Below are positions 6,317 through 14,022 of a stretch of DNA of 19,114 nucleotides, one piece after another; position 1 is the first letter of the stretch, and each line of letters opens with the position of its first letter. The position numbers and the translations under genes were made by a program. The notes beneath the pieces are model-generated. The model was given only the letters and a program-made list of their open reading frames with translations. It was not told the DNA's origin and ran no database searches. Source of the stretch: Alphaproteobacteria bacterium. Lineage in GTDB: Bacteria > Pseudomonadota > Alphaproteobacteria > Rhizobiales > Beijerinckiaceae. The DNA lies in NCBI GenBank assembly GCA_009920595.1, contig RFZR01000009.1, positions 1-19,114 of the forward strand, in the 5' to 3' direction.

Positions 6317-7978
6317 ATGTCCCTTAGGGAAGCGGATTTCGTCATTGTCGGCGCGGGTTCGGCGGGCTGCGTTTTGGCCGATCGGCTGAGCGCCGATGGG
6401 TCACACCGCGTTGCCGTGCTTGAAGCCGGCGGCAGTGACCGTTCGATTTTCATCGAAATGCCGACCGCGCTTTCGATTCCCATGGGCATGGCGAAATATA
6501 GCTGGGGTTACCACACCGAGCCTGAACCCTTTCTTGATGGCCGGGTCATGGATTTGCCGCGCGGCCGCGTGATTGGCGGCGGCTCGTCGGTCAATGGCAT
6601 GGTCTATATCCGTGGAAATCCGCAGGATTATGACGGCTGGGAAGAGATGGGCGCGCAAGGTTGGGGCTATCGCCAGGTGCTTCCTTATTTCCGACGTGCC
6701 GAAACACGGGCCGAGGGGGGTGATGATTATCGTGGCGGTGACGGGCCGCTGCACACCAGTTATGGCCCGATGAAAAACCCGCTTTATTCCATGTTTGTCA
6801 AAGCGGCCGAGCAAGCGGGTTATGCCGCAACCGATGATGTGAATGGTTATCGTCAAGAAGGCTTCGGCCGCATGGACCGAACAATCCATAAGGGCAAACG
6901 TTGGAGTGCGGCGTCCGCCTATTTGAAGCCCGCTCTGAAACGCACCAATCTTGAGCTTGTGACAGGAGCGCACGTGACGCGCATTCTGTTCGACGGGCGT
7001 CGTGCGGTTGGTGTTGAGTATCGTCGTGGCAATCAGATCGTCACCATTCACGCACGTCGCGCTGTGGTTCTTGCAGGCGGGCCGATTAACTCGCCGCAGC
7101 TTTTGAAACTTTCAGGCATTGGGCCAGCTGAAGAATTGCGCGCGCAAGGGATTTCGGTTTTGGCCGATCGCCCGGGTGTCGGTGAGAATTTGCAGGACCA
7201 TCTTGAATTCTATTTTCAACAGGCTTGCACAAAACCTGTCACGCTTTATTCATGGATGAACCCGCTCGGTAAACTTCTTATTGGTGCGCGGTGGTTTTTC
7301 TTCAAAGATGGATTGGGTGCGACCAATCATTTTGAAAGTTGCGGTTTTATTCGCTCGCGCGCCGGTGTGCCTTATGCCGATATTCAATATCATTTTCTGC
7401 CTGCAGCCATTGCCTATGATGGCAGTGTGAAAGCAGAGGCGCATGGATTTCAAGTTCATGTTGGACCGATGCGTTCAAAGAGCCGAGGATGGGTGCGTTT
7501 GCGCTCGCCTGATCCGCTTGATAAGCCGCGTGTGCTCTTCAATTATTTGAGCCATGAAGAAGATTGGATTGAAATGCGCGCTTGTGTTCGTTTGACGCGA
7601 GAAATCTTCGCGCAAGCCGCATTTGACGAATATCGCGGTGAAGAACTTCAACCCGGCGCATCGGTTCAAAGTGATGGTGCGATTGATGATTTTATCAAAC
7701 GCAAGGTAGAAAGCGCCTATCATCCTTGCGGCACCTGCAAGATGGGGCGCGCTGATGATCCGATGGCGGTGGTTGATGCGGAGACAAAAGTGATCGGTGT
7801 TGACGGTTTGAATATAGTCGATACATCCATCATGCCGCGTGTGACTACAGGCAATCTCAATGCCCCGGCCATTATGATTGGCGAGAAGGCCTCGGACATG
7901 ATCTTAGGCCGAACACCTTTGCCGGCCTCCAACGCGCCTTATTTCAAGCCTGACAACTGGCAGACCGCGCAACGGTGA
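6317..7978 (+). CDS. betA: Choline dehydrogenase (GMC oxidoreductase)
   Basis: A 553-residue FAD enzyme, the usual length for BetA, which oxidises choline to betaine aldehyde and on to betaine while passing electrons to the respiratory chain. The FAD-binding Rossmann motif VGAGSAG lies at 11-17. The GMC signature region PRGRVIGGGSSVNGMVYIRG is at 81-100 and a second signature GGPINSPQLLKLSGIGP at 254-270. BetA-specific stretches include DHLEFYFQQ (294-302), GATNHFESCGF (334-344) and ADIQYHFLPAA (354-364). The catalytic His is H469 in YHPCGTCKMG, with a conserved Asn in TTGNLNAP (510-517). The ATG at 6317 has GGGGAAG upstream. It is divergent from the choline importer. No betB (betaine aldehyde dehydrogenase) is present here; it may be elsewhere in the genome. 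Confidence 0.94.
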   Translation: MSLREADFVIVGAGSAGCVLADRLSADGSHRVAVLEAGGSDRSIFIEMPTALSIPMGMAKYSWGYHTEPEPFLDGRVMDLPRGRVIGGGSSVNGMVYIRGNPQDYDGWEEMGAQGWGYRQVLPYFRRAETRAEGGDDYRGGDGPLHTSYGPMKNPLYSMFVKAAEQAGYAATDDVNGYRQEGFGRMDRTIHKGKRWSAASAYLKPALKRTNLELVTGAHVTRILFDGRRAVGVEYRRGNQIVTIHARRAVVLAGGPINSPQLLKLSGIGPAEELRAQGISVLADRPGVGENLQDHLEFYFQQACTKPVTLYSWMNPLGKLLIGARWFFFKDGLGATNHFESCGFIRSRAGVPYADIQYHFLPAAIAYDGSVKAEAHGFQVHVGPMRSKSRGWVRLRSPDPLDKPRVLFNYLSHEEDWIEMRACVRLTREIFAQAAFDEYRGEELQPGASVQSDGAIDDFIKRKVESAYHPCGTCKMGRADDPMAVVDAETKVIGVDGLNIVDTSIMPRVTTGNLNAPAIMIGEKASDMILGRTPLPASNAPYFKPDNWQTAQR

Positions 7979-7996
7979 AAATTTTTCACGTTTTTT
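7975..7996 (+). terminator. Possible intrinsic terminator of betA
   Basis: GTGAAA (7975-7980) pairs with TTTCAC (7984-7989) across a 3-nt loop and is followed by G and six Ts (7991-7996). The betA stop codon lies within the stem. The stem is short and AT-rich, so termination may be partial and allow some readthrough into the methyltransferase gene. Confidence 0.42.
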
Positions 7997-8080
7997 ATCG
8001 ATTGAATTCAAGTAAAGAAGAAGAGGAATAACGAGGCTTAATCGCCTTGCACGCATGCGCGTAATTTGTGGGGGGTATTT

Positions 8081-9607
8081 ATGTCGGTCATCGAAGCGGG
8101 AAATGAGTTATCGCCACGTCGGGCGCGCGGCGGTGGTCGCGATGCACGGCAAAAGGCGCGTGGTGGTCCGGCGGCCCCAGCCTATATCAAACGCGTGATT
8201 CCGCCTTATGAAATGCTTGGCGAAGAAGGGCTCGTTGCGCTGGAAAATGAAGCGGATCGAATTCTTGAAGAGATCGGGTTTGAAATTCGCGGCGATGATG
8301 AAGCGATTGCGCTTTTCAAAAAAGCAGGCGCAAGCGTTGATGGTCAACGCATGCGTTTTCCGCGGGGGTTGATTCGTGCGATCATTCAAAAAACAACGCC
8401 ACGTGAATTTGTACAACATGCACGTAACCCTGCACGCAATGTCGTGATCGGCGGTAATAACACTGTGTTCTCGCCAGCTTATGGCTCTCCCTTTGTGACG
8501 GATATCGACAAGGGTCGCCGTTATGGCACGATCGAAGATTTCCAGAACTTCATCAAACTCGCTTATTCAACACCGTGGCTTCATCACTCCGGTGGAACTG
8601 TATGTGAGCCCGTCGATTTGCCCGTCAATAAACGCCATCTCGAAATGGTTTATTCGCATATAAAATATTCCGATAAAGCTTTTATGGGTTCTGTTACCAC
8701 TGCGCCGCGCGCGGCGGAGTCGATTGAGCTTTGCCGTGTCTTGTTTGGCGAAGACTTCGTTGACAAAAATTGCGTTATTCTTGGCAATGTGAACACGAAT
8801 TCACCTCTGGTTCTTGATGGTGAAGCAAGCCGCGTCATCCGCACTTACGCTGCGGCCAATCAAGCGGCCGTCTGTGTGCCCTTTATTTTGGGTGGCGCGA
8901 TGGGTCCTGTCACAACGGCGGGCGCGCTCGCGCAATGTTTTGCCGAGGCGATGGTATGCGTGGCGCTTACGCAATTGGAGCGTCCCGGCGCGCCTGCGAT
9001 TTTAGGTAATTTCTTATCATCCATGTCATTGAAATCCGGTGCGCCGACCTTCGGCACGCCCGAGCCAGCGCTTGGTTATTTCGCGATTGGTCAACTCGCA
9101 CGCCGTTTGGGTGTACCGCTTCGCTGCGGCGGAAATCTTTGCGCTTCAAAGATTCCGGATGCACAAGCTGCTTATGAGAGTGCCAATTCAATGTGGCCGG
9201 CCTTTCTTTGCGGCGCGCATTTTATTCTTCATGCGGCAGGGTGGGCTGAAGGTGCGCTCTCCATGTCTTATGAAAAATTCATTATGGATGCCGAGCAATG
9301 CGGCGCCTACCATGTGATCGCGGGCAGCTTGCCGACGGATGAAAATGCATTGGCACATGATGCGTTCCAAGAAGTTGAGCCCGGTAAACATTTCTTGGGC
9401 TCGGCGCATACGATGCGGAATTATGAAACCGCTTTTTATGATTTTGAATCGTCGGACAATAACTCATTCGAGCAATGGCAGGATGAGGGCTCGCTCGATA
9501 TCCAAATCCGCGCCAATCGCAAATGGAAAAGAATTCTCGCCGACTATCAGGCGCCACCGCTCGATCCGGCGAAAGATGAAGAATTGCGCGCCGTTATCGA
9601 CTATTAA
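8081..9607 (+). CDS. MttB-family (trimethylamine/glycine betaine:corrinoid) methyltransferase, copy 1
   Basis: A 508-residue member of the MttB superfamily, TIM-barrel enzymes that move a methyl group from a quaternary or tertiary amine to a corrinoid protein. The start is the ATG at 8081, behind a G-rich ribosome site. The N-terminus is a basic Arg/Gly tail (RRARGGGRDARQKARGG), as in many alphaproteobacterial homologues. Core stretches are ARNPARNVVIGG, YGSPFVTDID, RRYGTIEDFQNF, HHSGGTVCEPVDLPVNKRH, SGAPTFGTPE and SKIPDAQAAYESAN. There is no in-frame amber codon, so it is a pyrrolysine-free type like MtgB, not a true trimethylamine methyltransferase. Its place after betA and the choline importer, and the corrinoid gene downstream in the window, point to glycine betaine or a related betaine. 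The substrate is not proven. It is a paralogue of the gene at 12153-13703. Confidence 0.93.
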   Translation: MSVIEAGNELSPRRARGGGRDARQKARGGPAAPAYIKRVIPPYEMLGEEGLVALENEADRILEEIGFEIRGDDEAIALFKKAGASVDGQRMRFPRGLIRAIIQKTTPREFVQHARNPARNVVIGGNNTVFSPAYGSPFVTDIDKGRRYGTIEDFQNFIKLAYSTPWLHHSGGTVCEPVDLPVNKRHLEMVYSHIKYSDKAFMGSVTTAPRAAESIELCRVLFGEDFVDKNCVILGNVNTNSPLVLDGEASRVIRTYAAANQAAVCVPFILGGAMGPVTTAGALAQCFAEAMVCVALTQLERPGAPAILGNFLSSMSLKSGAPTFGTPEPALGYFAIGQLARRLGVPLRCGGNLCASKIPDAQAAYESANSMWPAFLCGAHFILHAAGWAEGALSMSYEKFIMDAEQCGAYHVIAGSLPTDENALAHDAFQEVEPGKHFLGSAHTMRNYETAFYDFESSDNNSFEQWQDEGSLDIQIRANRKWKRILADYQAPPLDPAKDEELRAVIDY

Positions 9608-9703
9608 CGCGTTCTTCCCCTCAGCCAAAAGGCGGTAGGGCCTCATCATTGAAACTCTCAGGGAGCAGGGTTAGGAAGGAGACAGCGACTTCAGGAGCGC
9701 CCT

Positions 9704-11332
9704 ATGCCATCCGACATCTATGATCTCGATCTGCCGAAAAACCCGGCCAATTATAGGCCCTTGACGCCTTTGACCTTTTTGGAGCGGGCGGCTGATGTTT
9801 ATCCGGATCATATCGCGATCATTCATGGCGCGTTGCGTCGTACCTATCGCGACTTTCACGCGCGCTCGAAAAAATTGGCGTCCGCTCTCGCCAAGCGCGG
9901 CATAGGGCGGGGCGATACGGTTGCGGTTCTGCTCGCCAATACGCCTGCGATGCTCGAATGTCATTACGGTGTGCCGATGACCGGCGCGGTGTTGAACACG
10001 TTGAACACGCGACTCGATGCGGCGATCATTTCGTTTTCGCTTGATCATGGTGAAGCGAAAGTTGTGATCGTTGATCGCGAATTTTCAAAAATTATGAAGG
10101 CTGCGCTTCAAACCTGTAAAGCCAAGCCGCTTGTGATTGATTATGATGATCCGGAATATCAAGGCGAGGGCGAACGCATTGGTTCGCTTGAGTATGAAGA
10201 CTTCATTGCTCAAGGAACATCGGATTATCAACGCGTGGCTCCAGGCGATGAGTGGGATGCGATCTCGTTAAACTACACATCGGGAACAACAGGCAATCCG
10301 AAAGGCGTTGTCTATCATCATCGCGGCGCGCATCTCCTGGCGCAAGGCAATGTGCTCACCTGCGGCATGGCGAAACATCCTGTCTATCTTTGGACGCTGC
10401 CGATGTTTCATTGCAATGGCTGGTGTTTTCCCTGGTCGATTTCGGTCGCGGTTGGTACGCATGTGTGTTTGCGGCAAGTGCGCGCGAAGCTGATGTATGA
10501 TGCGATTGCCACGCATAAAGTCACGCATCTATGCGGTGCGCCGATCGTCATGTCGACTTTGCTCAATGCACCTGAGGATGAAAAGAAACCTCTGCCGCAT
10601 GTCGTTGAATTTTTCACCGCTGCGGCACCGCCGCCAGAGGCTGTGCTTGCCGGTATGAAGGCTGCAGGTTTTAACGTCACTCATCTTTATGGTTTAACGG
10701 AAACCTATGGCCCTGCCGTTGTGAATGATTGGCATGAGTCATGGGATGATCTTGAGCCTGTCGCGCAAGCAGCGAAAAAAGCGCGTCAAGGCGTACGCTA
10801 TGGCGCGCTCGAAGATCTTGATGTGATGGATCCTGAAACCATGGCCCCCGTGCAACGTAATGGCGAAGCGATGGGTGAAGTCATGTTTGCGGGCAATGTT
10901 GTGATGAAGGGCTATCTTAAAAACAAGAAAGCCACTGAAGATGCTTTCAAAGGCGGCTATTTCCACTCCGGCGATCTCGGTGTGCGTCATGCCGATGGCT
11001 ATATTCAATTAAAAGACCGCTCGAAGGACATCATCATTTCAGGGGGCGAAAATATTTCTTCAATCGAAGTGGAAGACGCGCTCTTTAAACATCCTGCGGT
11101 GCAAGCTGCCGCTGTTGTGGCGAAGCCCGACGAGAAATGGGGCGAAACGCCTTGCGCCTTTGTGGAGTTAAAACCCGGCAGAACGGCCACGGCCGACGAA
11201 TTGATCGCGTGGTGTAAGACGCATCTCGCCTCCTACAAATGCCCGCGCCACATCGTGTTCACGGAATTGCCGAAAACATCAACGGGCAAGATTCAGAAAT
11301 TTGTGCTTAGAGATCGCGCGAAAGAATCTTGA
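9704..11332 (+). CDS. Acyl-CoA synthetase / AMP-dependent acid:CoA ligase
   Basis: A 542-residue ANL-superfamily ligase, which adenylates a carboxylic acid and transfers it to CoA. Motifs in order: the P-loop YTSGTTGNPKG (191-201), GLTETYG (A5-type), the GGYFHSGDLGV segment with the ribose-binding Asp, the hinge region KDRSKDIIISGGENISS, and the adenylation Lys in PKTSTGKIQKF (K529). The N-terminal stretch GVPMTGAVLNTLNTRLD resembles the AlkK/DmdB-type branch, which takes medium or long-chain acids or methylthiopropionate. AGGAG lies 7 nt before the ATG. The 96-nt gap to the methyltransferase gene suggests cotranscription. In this setting it could activate a betaine acid such as gamma-butyrobetaine for the acyl-CoA dehydrogenase at the left edge, but that is speculative and a plain fatty-acid ligase is equally possible. 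Confidence 0.92.
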   Translation: MPSDIYDLDLPKNPANYRPLTPLTFLERAADVYPDHIAIIHGALRRTYRDFHARSKKLASALAKRGIGRGDTVAVLLANTPAMLECHYGVPMTGAVLNTLNTRLDAAIISFSLDHGEAKVVIVDREFSKIMKAALQTCKAKPLVIDYDDPEYQGEGERIGSLEYEDFIAQGTSDYQRVAPGDEWDAISLNYTSGTTGNPKGVVYHHRGAHLLAQGNVLTCGMAKHPVYLWTLPMFHCNGWCFPWSISVAVGTHVCLRQVRAKLMYDAIATHKVTHLCGAPIVMSTLLNAPEDEKKPLPHVVEFFTAAAPPPEAVLAGMKAAGFNVTHLYGLTETYGPAVVNDWHESWDDLEPVAQAAKKARQGVRYGALEDLDVMDPETMAPVQRNGEAMGEVMFAGNVVMKGYLKNKKATEDAFKGGYFHSGDLGVRHADGYIQLKDRSKDIIISGGENISSIEVEDALFKHPAVQAAAVVAKPDEKWGETPCAFVELKPGRTATADELIAWCKTHLASYKCPRHIVFTELPKTSTGKIQKFVLRDRAKES

Positions 11333-11337
11333 AGGTC

Positions 11338-11703
11338 TTAATCGTCAAGACCGGAGAGACGTTTCGCAATTTCTTCGATGCGACTGGCGGCGCTGGCAAT
11401 CGCTGTTGCCACTTCCGCTTCGGTTTTATTCGCCGCCATATCCAGCGTCGCGCGGCTTTCTTTTAAGTAAGCGATTTCATTTTCAAGCGTGGAGATACGC
11501 GTTTTCATTTCTTCGCGATCATCCATAAATGTGATCGCTGCCATCACGGTTAGACGACTGTCGCCGATTTCGCCAAAGGCATCGCGCATTTCATTGATCT
11601 TGCGATCAAGTTCGGCAGCCAATTTGATGAGATGCGCTTCCTGCCCATCATTGCAGGCGATGCGATAAGTTTTATCTGCGACGCTAACGGTGACTTGCCC
11701 CAT
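11338..11703 (-). CDS. zapA: Cell division protein ZapA
   Basis: A 121-residue protein that binds FtsZ filaments and bundles them at mid-cell. The N-terminal globular part (VTVSVADKTYRIACNDGQEAHLIKLAAELDRKI) is the ZapA dimerisation head, with the typical DGQE...L..LA..LD pattern. After RLTVMAAITFMDD a long coiled coil follows (about 65-115: ISTLENEIAYLKESRATL). The length fits the alphaproteobacterial form. It lies 3 nt downstream of the DUF4164 gene, its normal partner in rhizobial genomes, and converges on the ligase gene with only 5 nt between the two stops. It is a housekeeping gene unrelated to the betaine genes around it. Confidence 0.92.
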   Translation of the reverse strand: MGQVTVSVADKTYRIACNDGQEAHLIKLAAELDRKINEMRDAFGEIGDSRLTVMAAITFMDDREEMKTRISTLENEIAYLKESRATLDMAANKTEAEVATAIASAASRIEEIAKRLSGLDD

Positions 11704-11706
11704 GCC

Positions 11707-12000
11707 TCAACTCCTCGGTGTGAGGTCAGAGAGGACTTCACGCACGGTGGTTGTCGCGCGTTCGACGCGTCGCGCCAACTCACCCGTTACCGCATCGAGG
11801 CGTGTTGATTTTGCCAAAGCCGCATCAAGATCGCCCGCAAGTTTTGCGCGCTCGTCTTGCATCAAAGCCAGTTCTTTTTTCATGAGATCTAGCGTGCGAT
11901 CATCTTCGGCGCGCCGCGCCACCACACTCTCAAGCGTCGTCACCGCCTGACGCAATTGCGCCAGCGCTTGGGTAATCGCCGGAGAGATGGCCTTGGCCAT
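11707..12000 (-). CDS. DUF4164 coiled-coil protein upstream of zapA
   Basis: A 97-residue protein from the ATG at 12000; a TTG seven codons upstream is less likely. Nearly all of it is charged amphipathic helix (AITQALAQLRQAV, EDDRTLDLMKKELALMQDERA, TGELARRVERATTTV), consistent with a coiled coil. It matches the DUF4164 family, which in alphaproteobacteria precedes zapA, so a role in division or in supporting ZapA is reasonable but unproven. No transmembrane segment or signal peptide is seen. It forms a two-gene unit with zapA. Confidence 0.82.
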   Translation of the reverse strand: MAKAISPAITQALAQLRQAVTTLESVVARRAEDDRTLDLMKKELALMQDERAKLAGDLDAALAKSTRLDAVTGELARRVERATTTVREVLSDLTPRS

Positions 12001-12152
12001 GCGGTACAACCCCGAGTGCAACGCGACATTCCGGCGCTCCGGATCCGCTCACAAGCGAATCCGTGCGACGATTCAGTATCTTGTCCTCAAAACCTGATGT
12101 GCGGAGCAAAGCCGAGCCGCTTTTCGCACTTATCCACCGCTTTTCGGCGGAT
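12001..12152. other. Spacer between mttB copy 2 and the DUF4164-zapA pair
   Basis: Both flanking genes run on the minus strand, so this 152-nt spacer holds the 3' flank of the methyltransferase gene and the promoter of DUF4164-zapA. Directly past the methyltransferase stop is an imperfect hairpin (TCCACCG-CTTTT-CGGCGGA on the plus strand, 12133-12151, one mismatch) without a T run on the minus strand, so it is at best a weak or Rho-assisted terminator. No convincing promoter boxes are visible. Confidence 0.35.
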
Positions 12153-13703
12153 TTAGTAGGTCGCGTCGGGCATCGAGGCCTTTTTGCGCTCGATATAGTC
12201 ACGCAGCGCCTCGTCTACGCCCGGATCGATTGCGGGGGCCTCATATTCGGCAAGCATCCGTTTGAAGATGCCATTGGCGCGTTGGGCTGCATCCTTGCGG
12301 CCTTCCGCGTCCCATTGTTCAAACGAGTTATTGTCTGCGACGCTTGAGCGGTAGAAAGCCGTTTCGAAATTCGCTTGCGTATGTGCCGAGCCCAAGAAAT
12401 GGCCGCCCGGTGCAACTTCACGGAACGCATCCATCGCTTGACCGTTTTCGCTCATGTCGATGCCCTTGGCGAGCACATGAAGCCCACCCAATTGATCGCA
12501 ATCCATGATGAATTTTTCATAAGAGGAAGCGAGACCGCCTTCCATCCATCCTGCTGCATGCAACACGAAATTTGTGCCTGCGAGTAAAGTCGGCATCAGC
12601 GTGTTGGTGCTTTCATAAGCGGCTTGAGCGTCGGGTAATTTTGAACCGCAAAGCGAACCACCCGTGCGGAACGGCATTTTCATTCGGCGTGCAAGTTGCG
12701 CAGCCCCAAAGATGGCGAGCGAACCTTCCGGCGTGCCGAATGTTGGCGCGCCCGATTGCATCGAAAGTGTTGATACGAATGTGCCGAAGATCACCGGCGC
12801 GCCGGGGCGCACAAGTTGCACGAACGAAGTGCCAGCCCACACTTCAGCAAGCACTTGCGTAAGTGTGCCGGCGAGTGTGACGGGGCTCATCGCGCCTGAG
12901 AGAATGAAGGGCGTTATGATGCAGGCTTGATTGTTGCGCGCATAGACTTCGGCCGCGCCGAGCATCGTATTGTCCCACACCATTGGCGAATTCGCATTGA
13001 TAAGACTGGTGAGAACCGTATTCTGATCGATGAACTCTTCACCAAACATGATTTTGGCAAGATTGACCGTATCTTGTGCGCGATCGGGATGCGTGACCGA
13101 GCCCATATAGGCTTTGTCCGAGTAACGCATATGCGCGTAAACCATTTCGAGATGGCGCTTGTTGACCGGCAGATCGACGGGCTCGCAAACCGTGCCGCCT
13201 GAATGATGCATATGTGGCGACATATAAGCGAGCTTCACGAAATTCTGAAAATCTTCAATCGTGCCATAGCGGCGACCATTGTCGAGATCATGCACGAAAG
13301 GTGAACCATAGACGGGCGCGAAGACAGTATTCTTGCCGCCGATCTCAACGCTGCGCGCGGGATTTCGTGCATGTTGTGTGTAATGTGAGGGAACTGTCGC
13401 GATGAGTTTCTTCGCAAGGCCACGCGGAAAGCGAACGCGTTCGCCTTTGATATCACAACCGGCATCTTTCAAGAGCTTCAGCGCATTCGGATAATCGCGG
13501 AATTCAATGCCGACCTCTTCAAGAAGTGTTTCGGCATTGTGCTCGATGATCTGCATCGCTTCCTCGGAGAGGAATTCAACGATCGGGCTCTGGCGCGTGA
13601 TATAGGGAATGGAGGCTCCGCCGCGTGATGCGCGCGCCGCGCGCCGCGCGTCCCGACCACGACGACCGGTATCTGAATGTTGATCCTGCGCCAGATTCGA
13701 CAT
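12153..13703 (-). CDS. MttB-family (trimethylamine/glycine betaine:corrinoid) methyltransferase, copy 2
   Basis: A 516-residue MttB-superfamily methyltransferase. The ATG at 13703 is chosen because GGAGG lies 7 nt upstream; an open extension to 13814 has no such support. It shares with copy 1 the basic N-terminus (RRGRDARRAARASRGG), ARNPARSVEIGGKNTVFAP, RRYGTIEDFQNF, HHSGGTVCEPVDLPVNKRH, SGAPTFGTPE and SKLPDAQAAYES, and the two align end to end. The DNA of the two copies has diverged at most third codon positions, so the duplication is not recent. No in-frame amber codon is present, so it does not use pyrrolysine. It is divergent from the GcvT-type dehydrogenase and thereby close to the corrinoid protein. 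It may act on a different methylated amine from copy 1, or be the second specificity of one system. Confidence 0.93.
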   Translation of the reverse strand: MSNLAQDQHSDTGRRGRDARRAARASRGGASIPYITRQSPIVEFLSEEAMQIIEHNAETLLEEVGIEFRDYPNALKLLKDAGCDIKGERVRFPRGLAKKLIATVPSHYTQHARNPARSVEIGGKNTVFAPVYGSPFVHDLDNGRRYGTIEDFQNFVKLAYMSPHMHHSGGTVCEPVDLPVNKRHLEMVYAHMRYSDKAYMGSVTHPDRAQDTVNLAKIMFGEEFIDQNTVLTSLINANSPMVWDNTMLGAAEVYARNNQACIITPFILSGAMSPVTLAGTLTQVLAEVWAGTSFVQLVRPGAPVIFGTFVSTLSMQSGAPTFGTPEGSLAIFGAAQLARRMKMPFRTGGSLCGSKLPDAQAAYESTNTLMPTLLAGTNFVLHAAGWMEGGLASSYEKFIMDCDQLGGLHVLAKGIDMSENGQAMDAFREVAPGGHFLGSAHTQANFETAFYRSSVADNNSFEQWDAEGRKDAAQRANGIFKRMLAEYEAPAIDPGVDEALRDYIERKKASMPDATY

Positions 13704-14022
13704 GATAACCTCCGCGTTGGGGGAAGGGGCATTTGCCGCCCGAAGTTCCCTTTTTATAGTGATAATGCCGTCAAACCCTGGCGACTGCCCCATTCGCGCC
13801 ATTTCTTGTCGCAAGCCGTCATATCCGATGAGTCCTGCTCATCAGATTCATGAGGCAAAGAGGGGAGTGACGGAAAGAGGGTATTCTTGACGGCGACAGG
13901 ATATCGAGCGTCGAAATGCGGTAAGACGGGCGCGTGACCCTCAGAAAAACTGTAAAAGAAGCCTGGAAGCTGCGCTAAGACGGCGAAGCTCGTTAAGGGC
14001 AAGCGAAGAGGAGCGGTGGGAC
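13704..14022. promoter_or_regulatory. Divergent control region between mttB copy 2 and the GcvT-type dehydrogenase
   Basis: A 319-nt non-coding stretch that should contain promoters on both strands. GATGAG (13827-13832) and CTCATC (13838-13843) form a perfect 6-bp inverted repeat. A further ATGAG at 13850-13854 repeats the first half-site exactly 22 nt on, about two helical turns, so CTCAT can pair with either side. This looks like a possible operator with three half-sites. TTGACG with a following AT-rich TATAAA run (minus strand, about 13754-13771) is promoter-like, but the spacing is too short for sigma-70. A GAGGAG ribosome site precedes the ATG at 14023. No small gene is supported. Confidence 0.45.

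Noticed and set aside
6401..7051. A 216-codon open frame on the minus strand opposite betA
   Set aside because: It is a shadow of betA codon bias, with no ribosome site or recognisable domain.
9645..9690. GAAACTCTCAGG followed by GGAGACAG resembles the 3' half of a glycine riboswitch aptamer, before the ligase gene
   Set aside because: The matching upstream GGAGAG strand and the core of the aptamer are missing in the preceding 100 nt, so no aptamer can form.
11200..11345. 6S RNA expected downstream of zapA in alphaproteobacteria
   Set aside because: Only 5 nt separate the zapA stop from the convergent ligase stop, and the next bases are coding, so there is no room for it here.
8081..13703. 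Pyrrolysine-type MttB with an in-frame amber codon
   Set aside because: Neither methyltransferase frame contains an internal TAG; both are continuous, so these are the non-pyrrolysine type.
13800..13860. CTGATGAG on the minus strand looks like the start of a hammerhead ribozyme core
   Set aside because: There is no closing GAAA at the right place with a stem II between, and the segment is better explained by the simple GATGAG/CTCATC inverted repeat.
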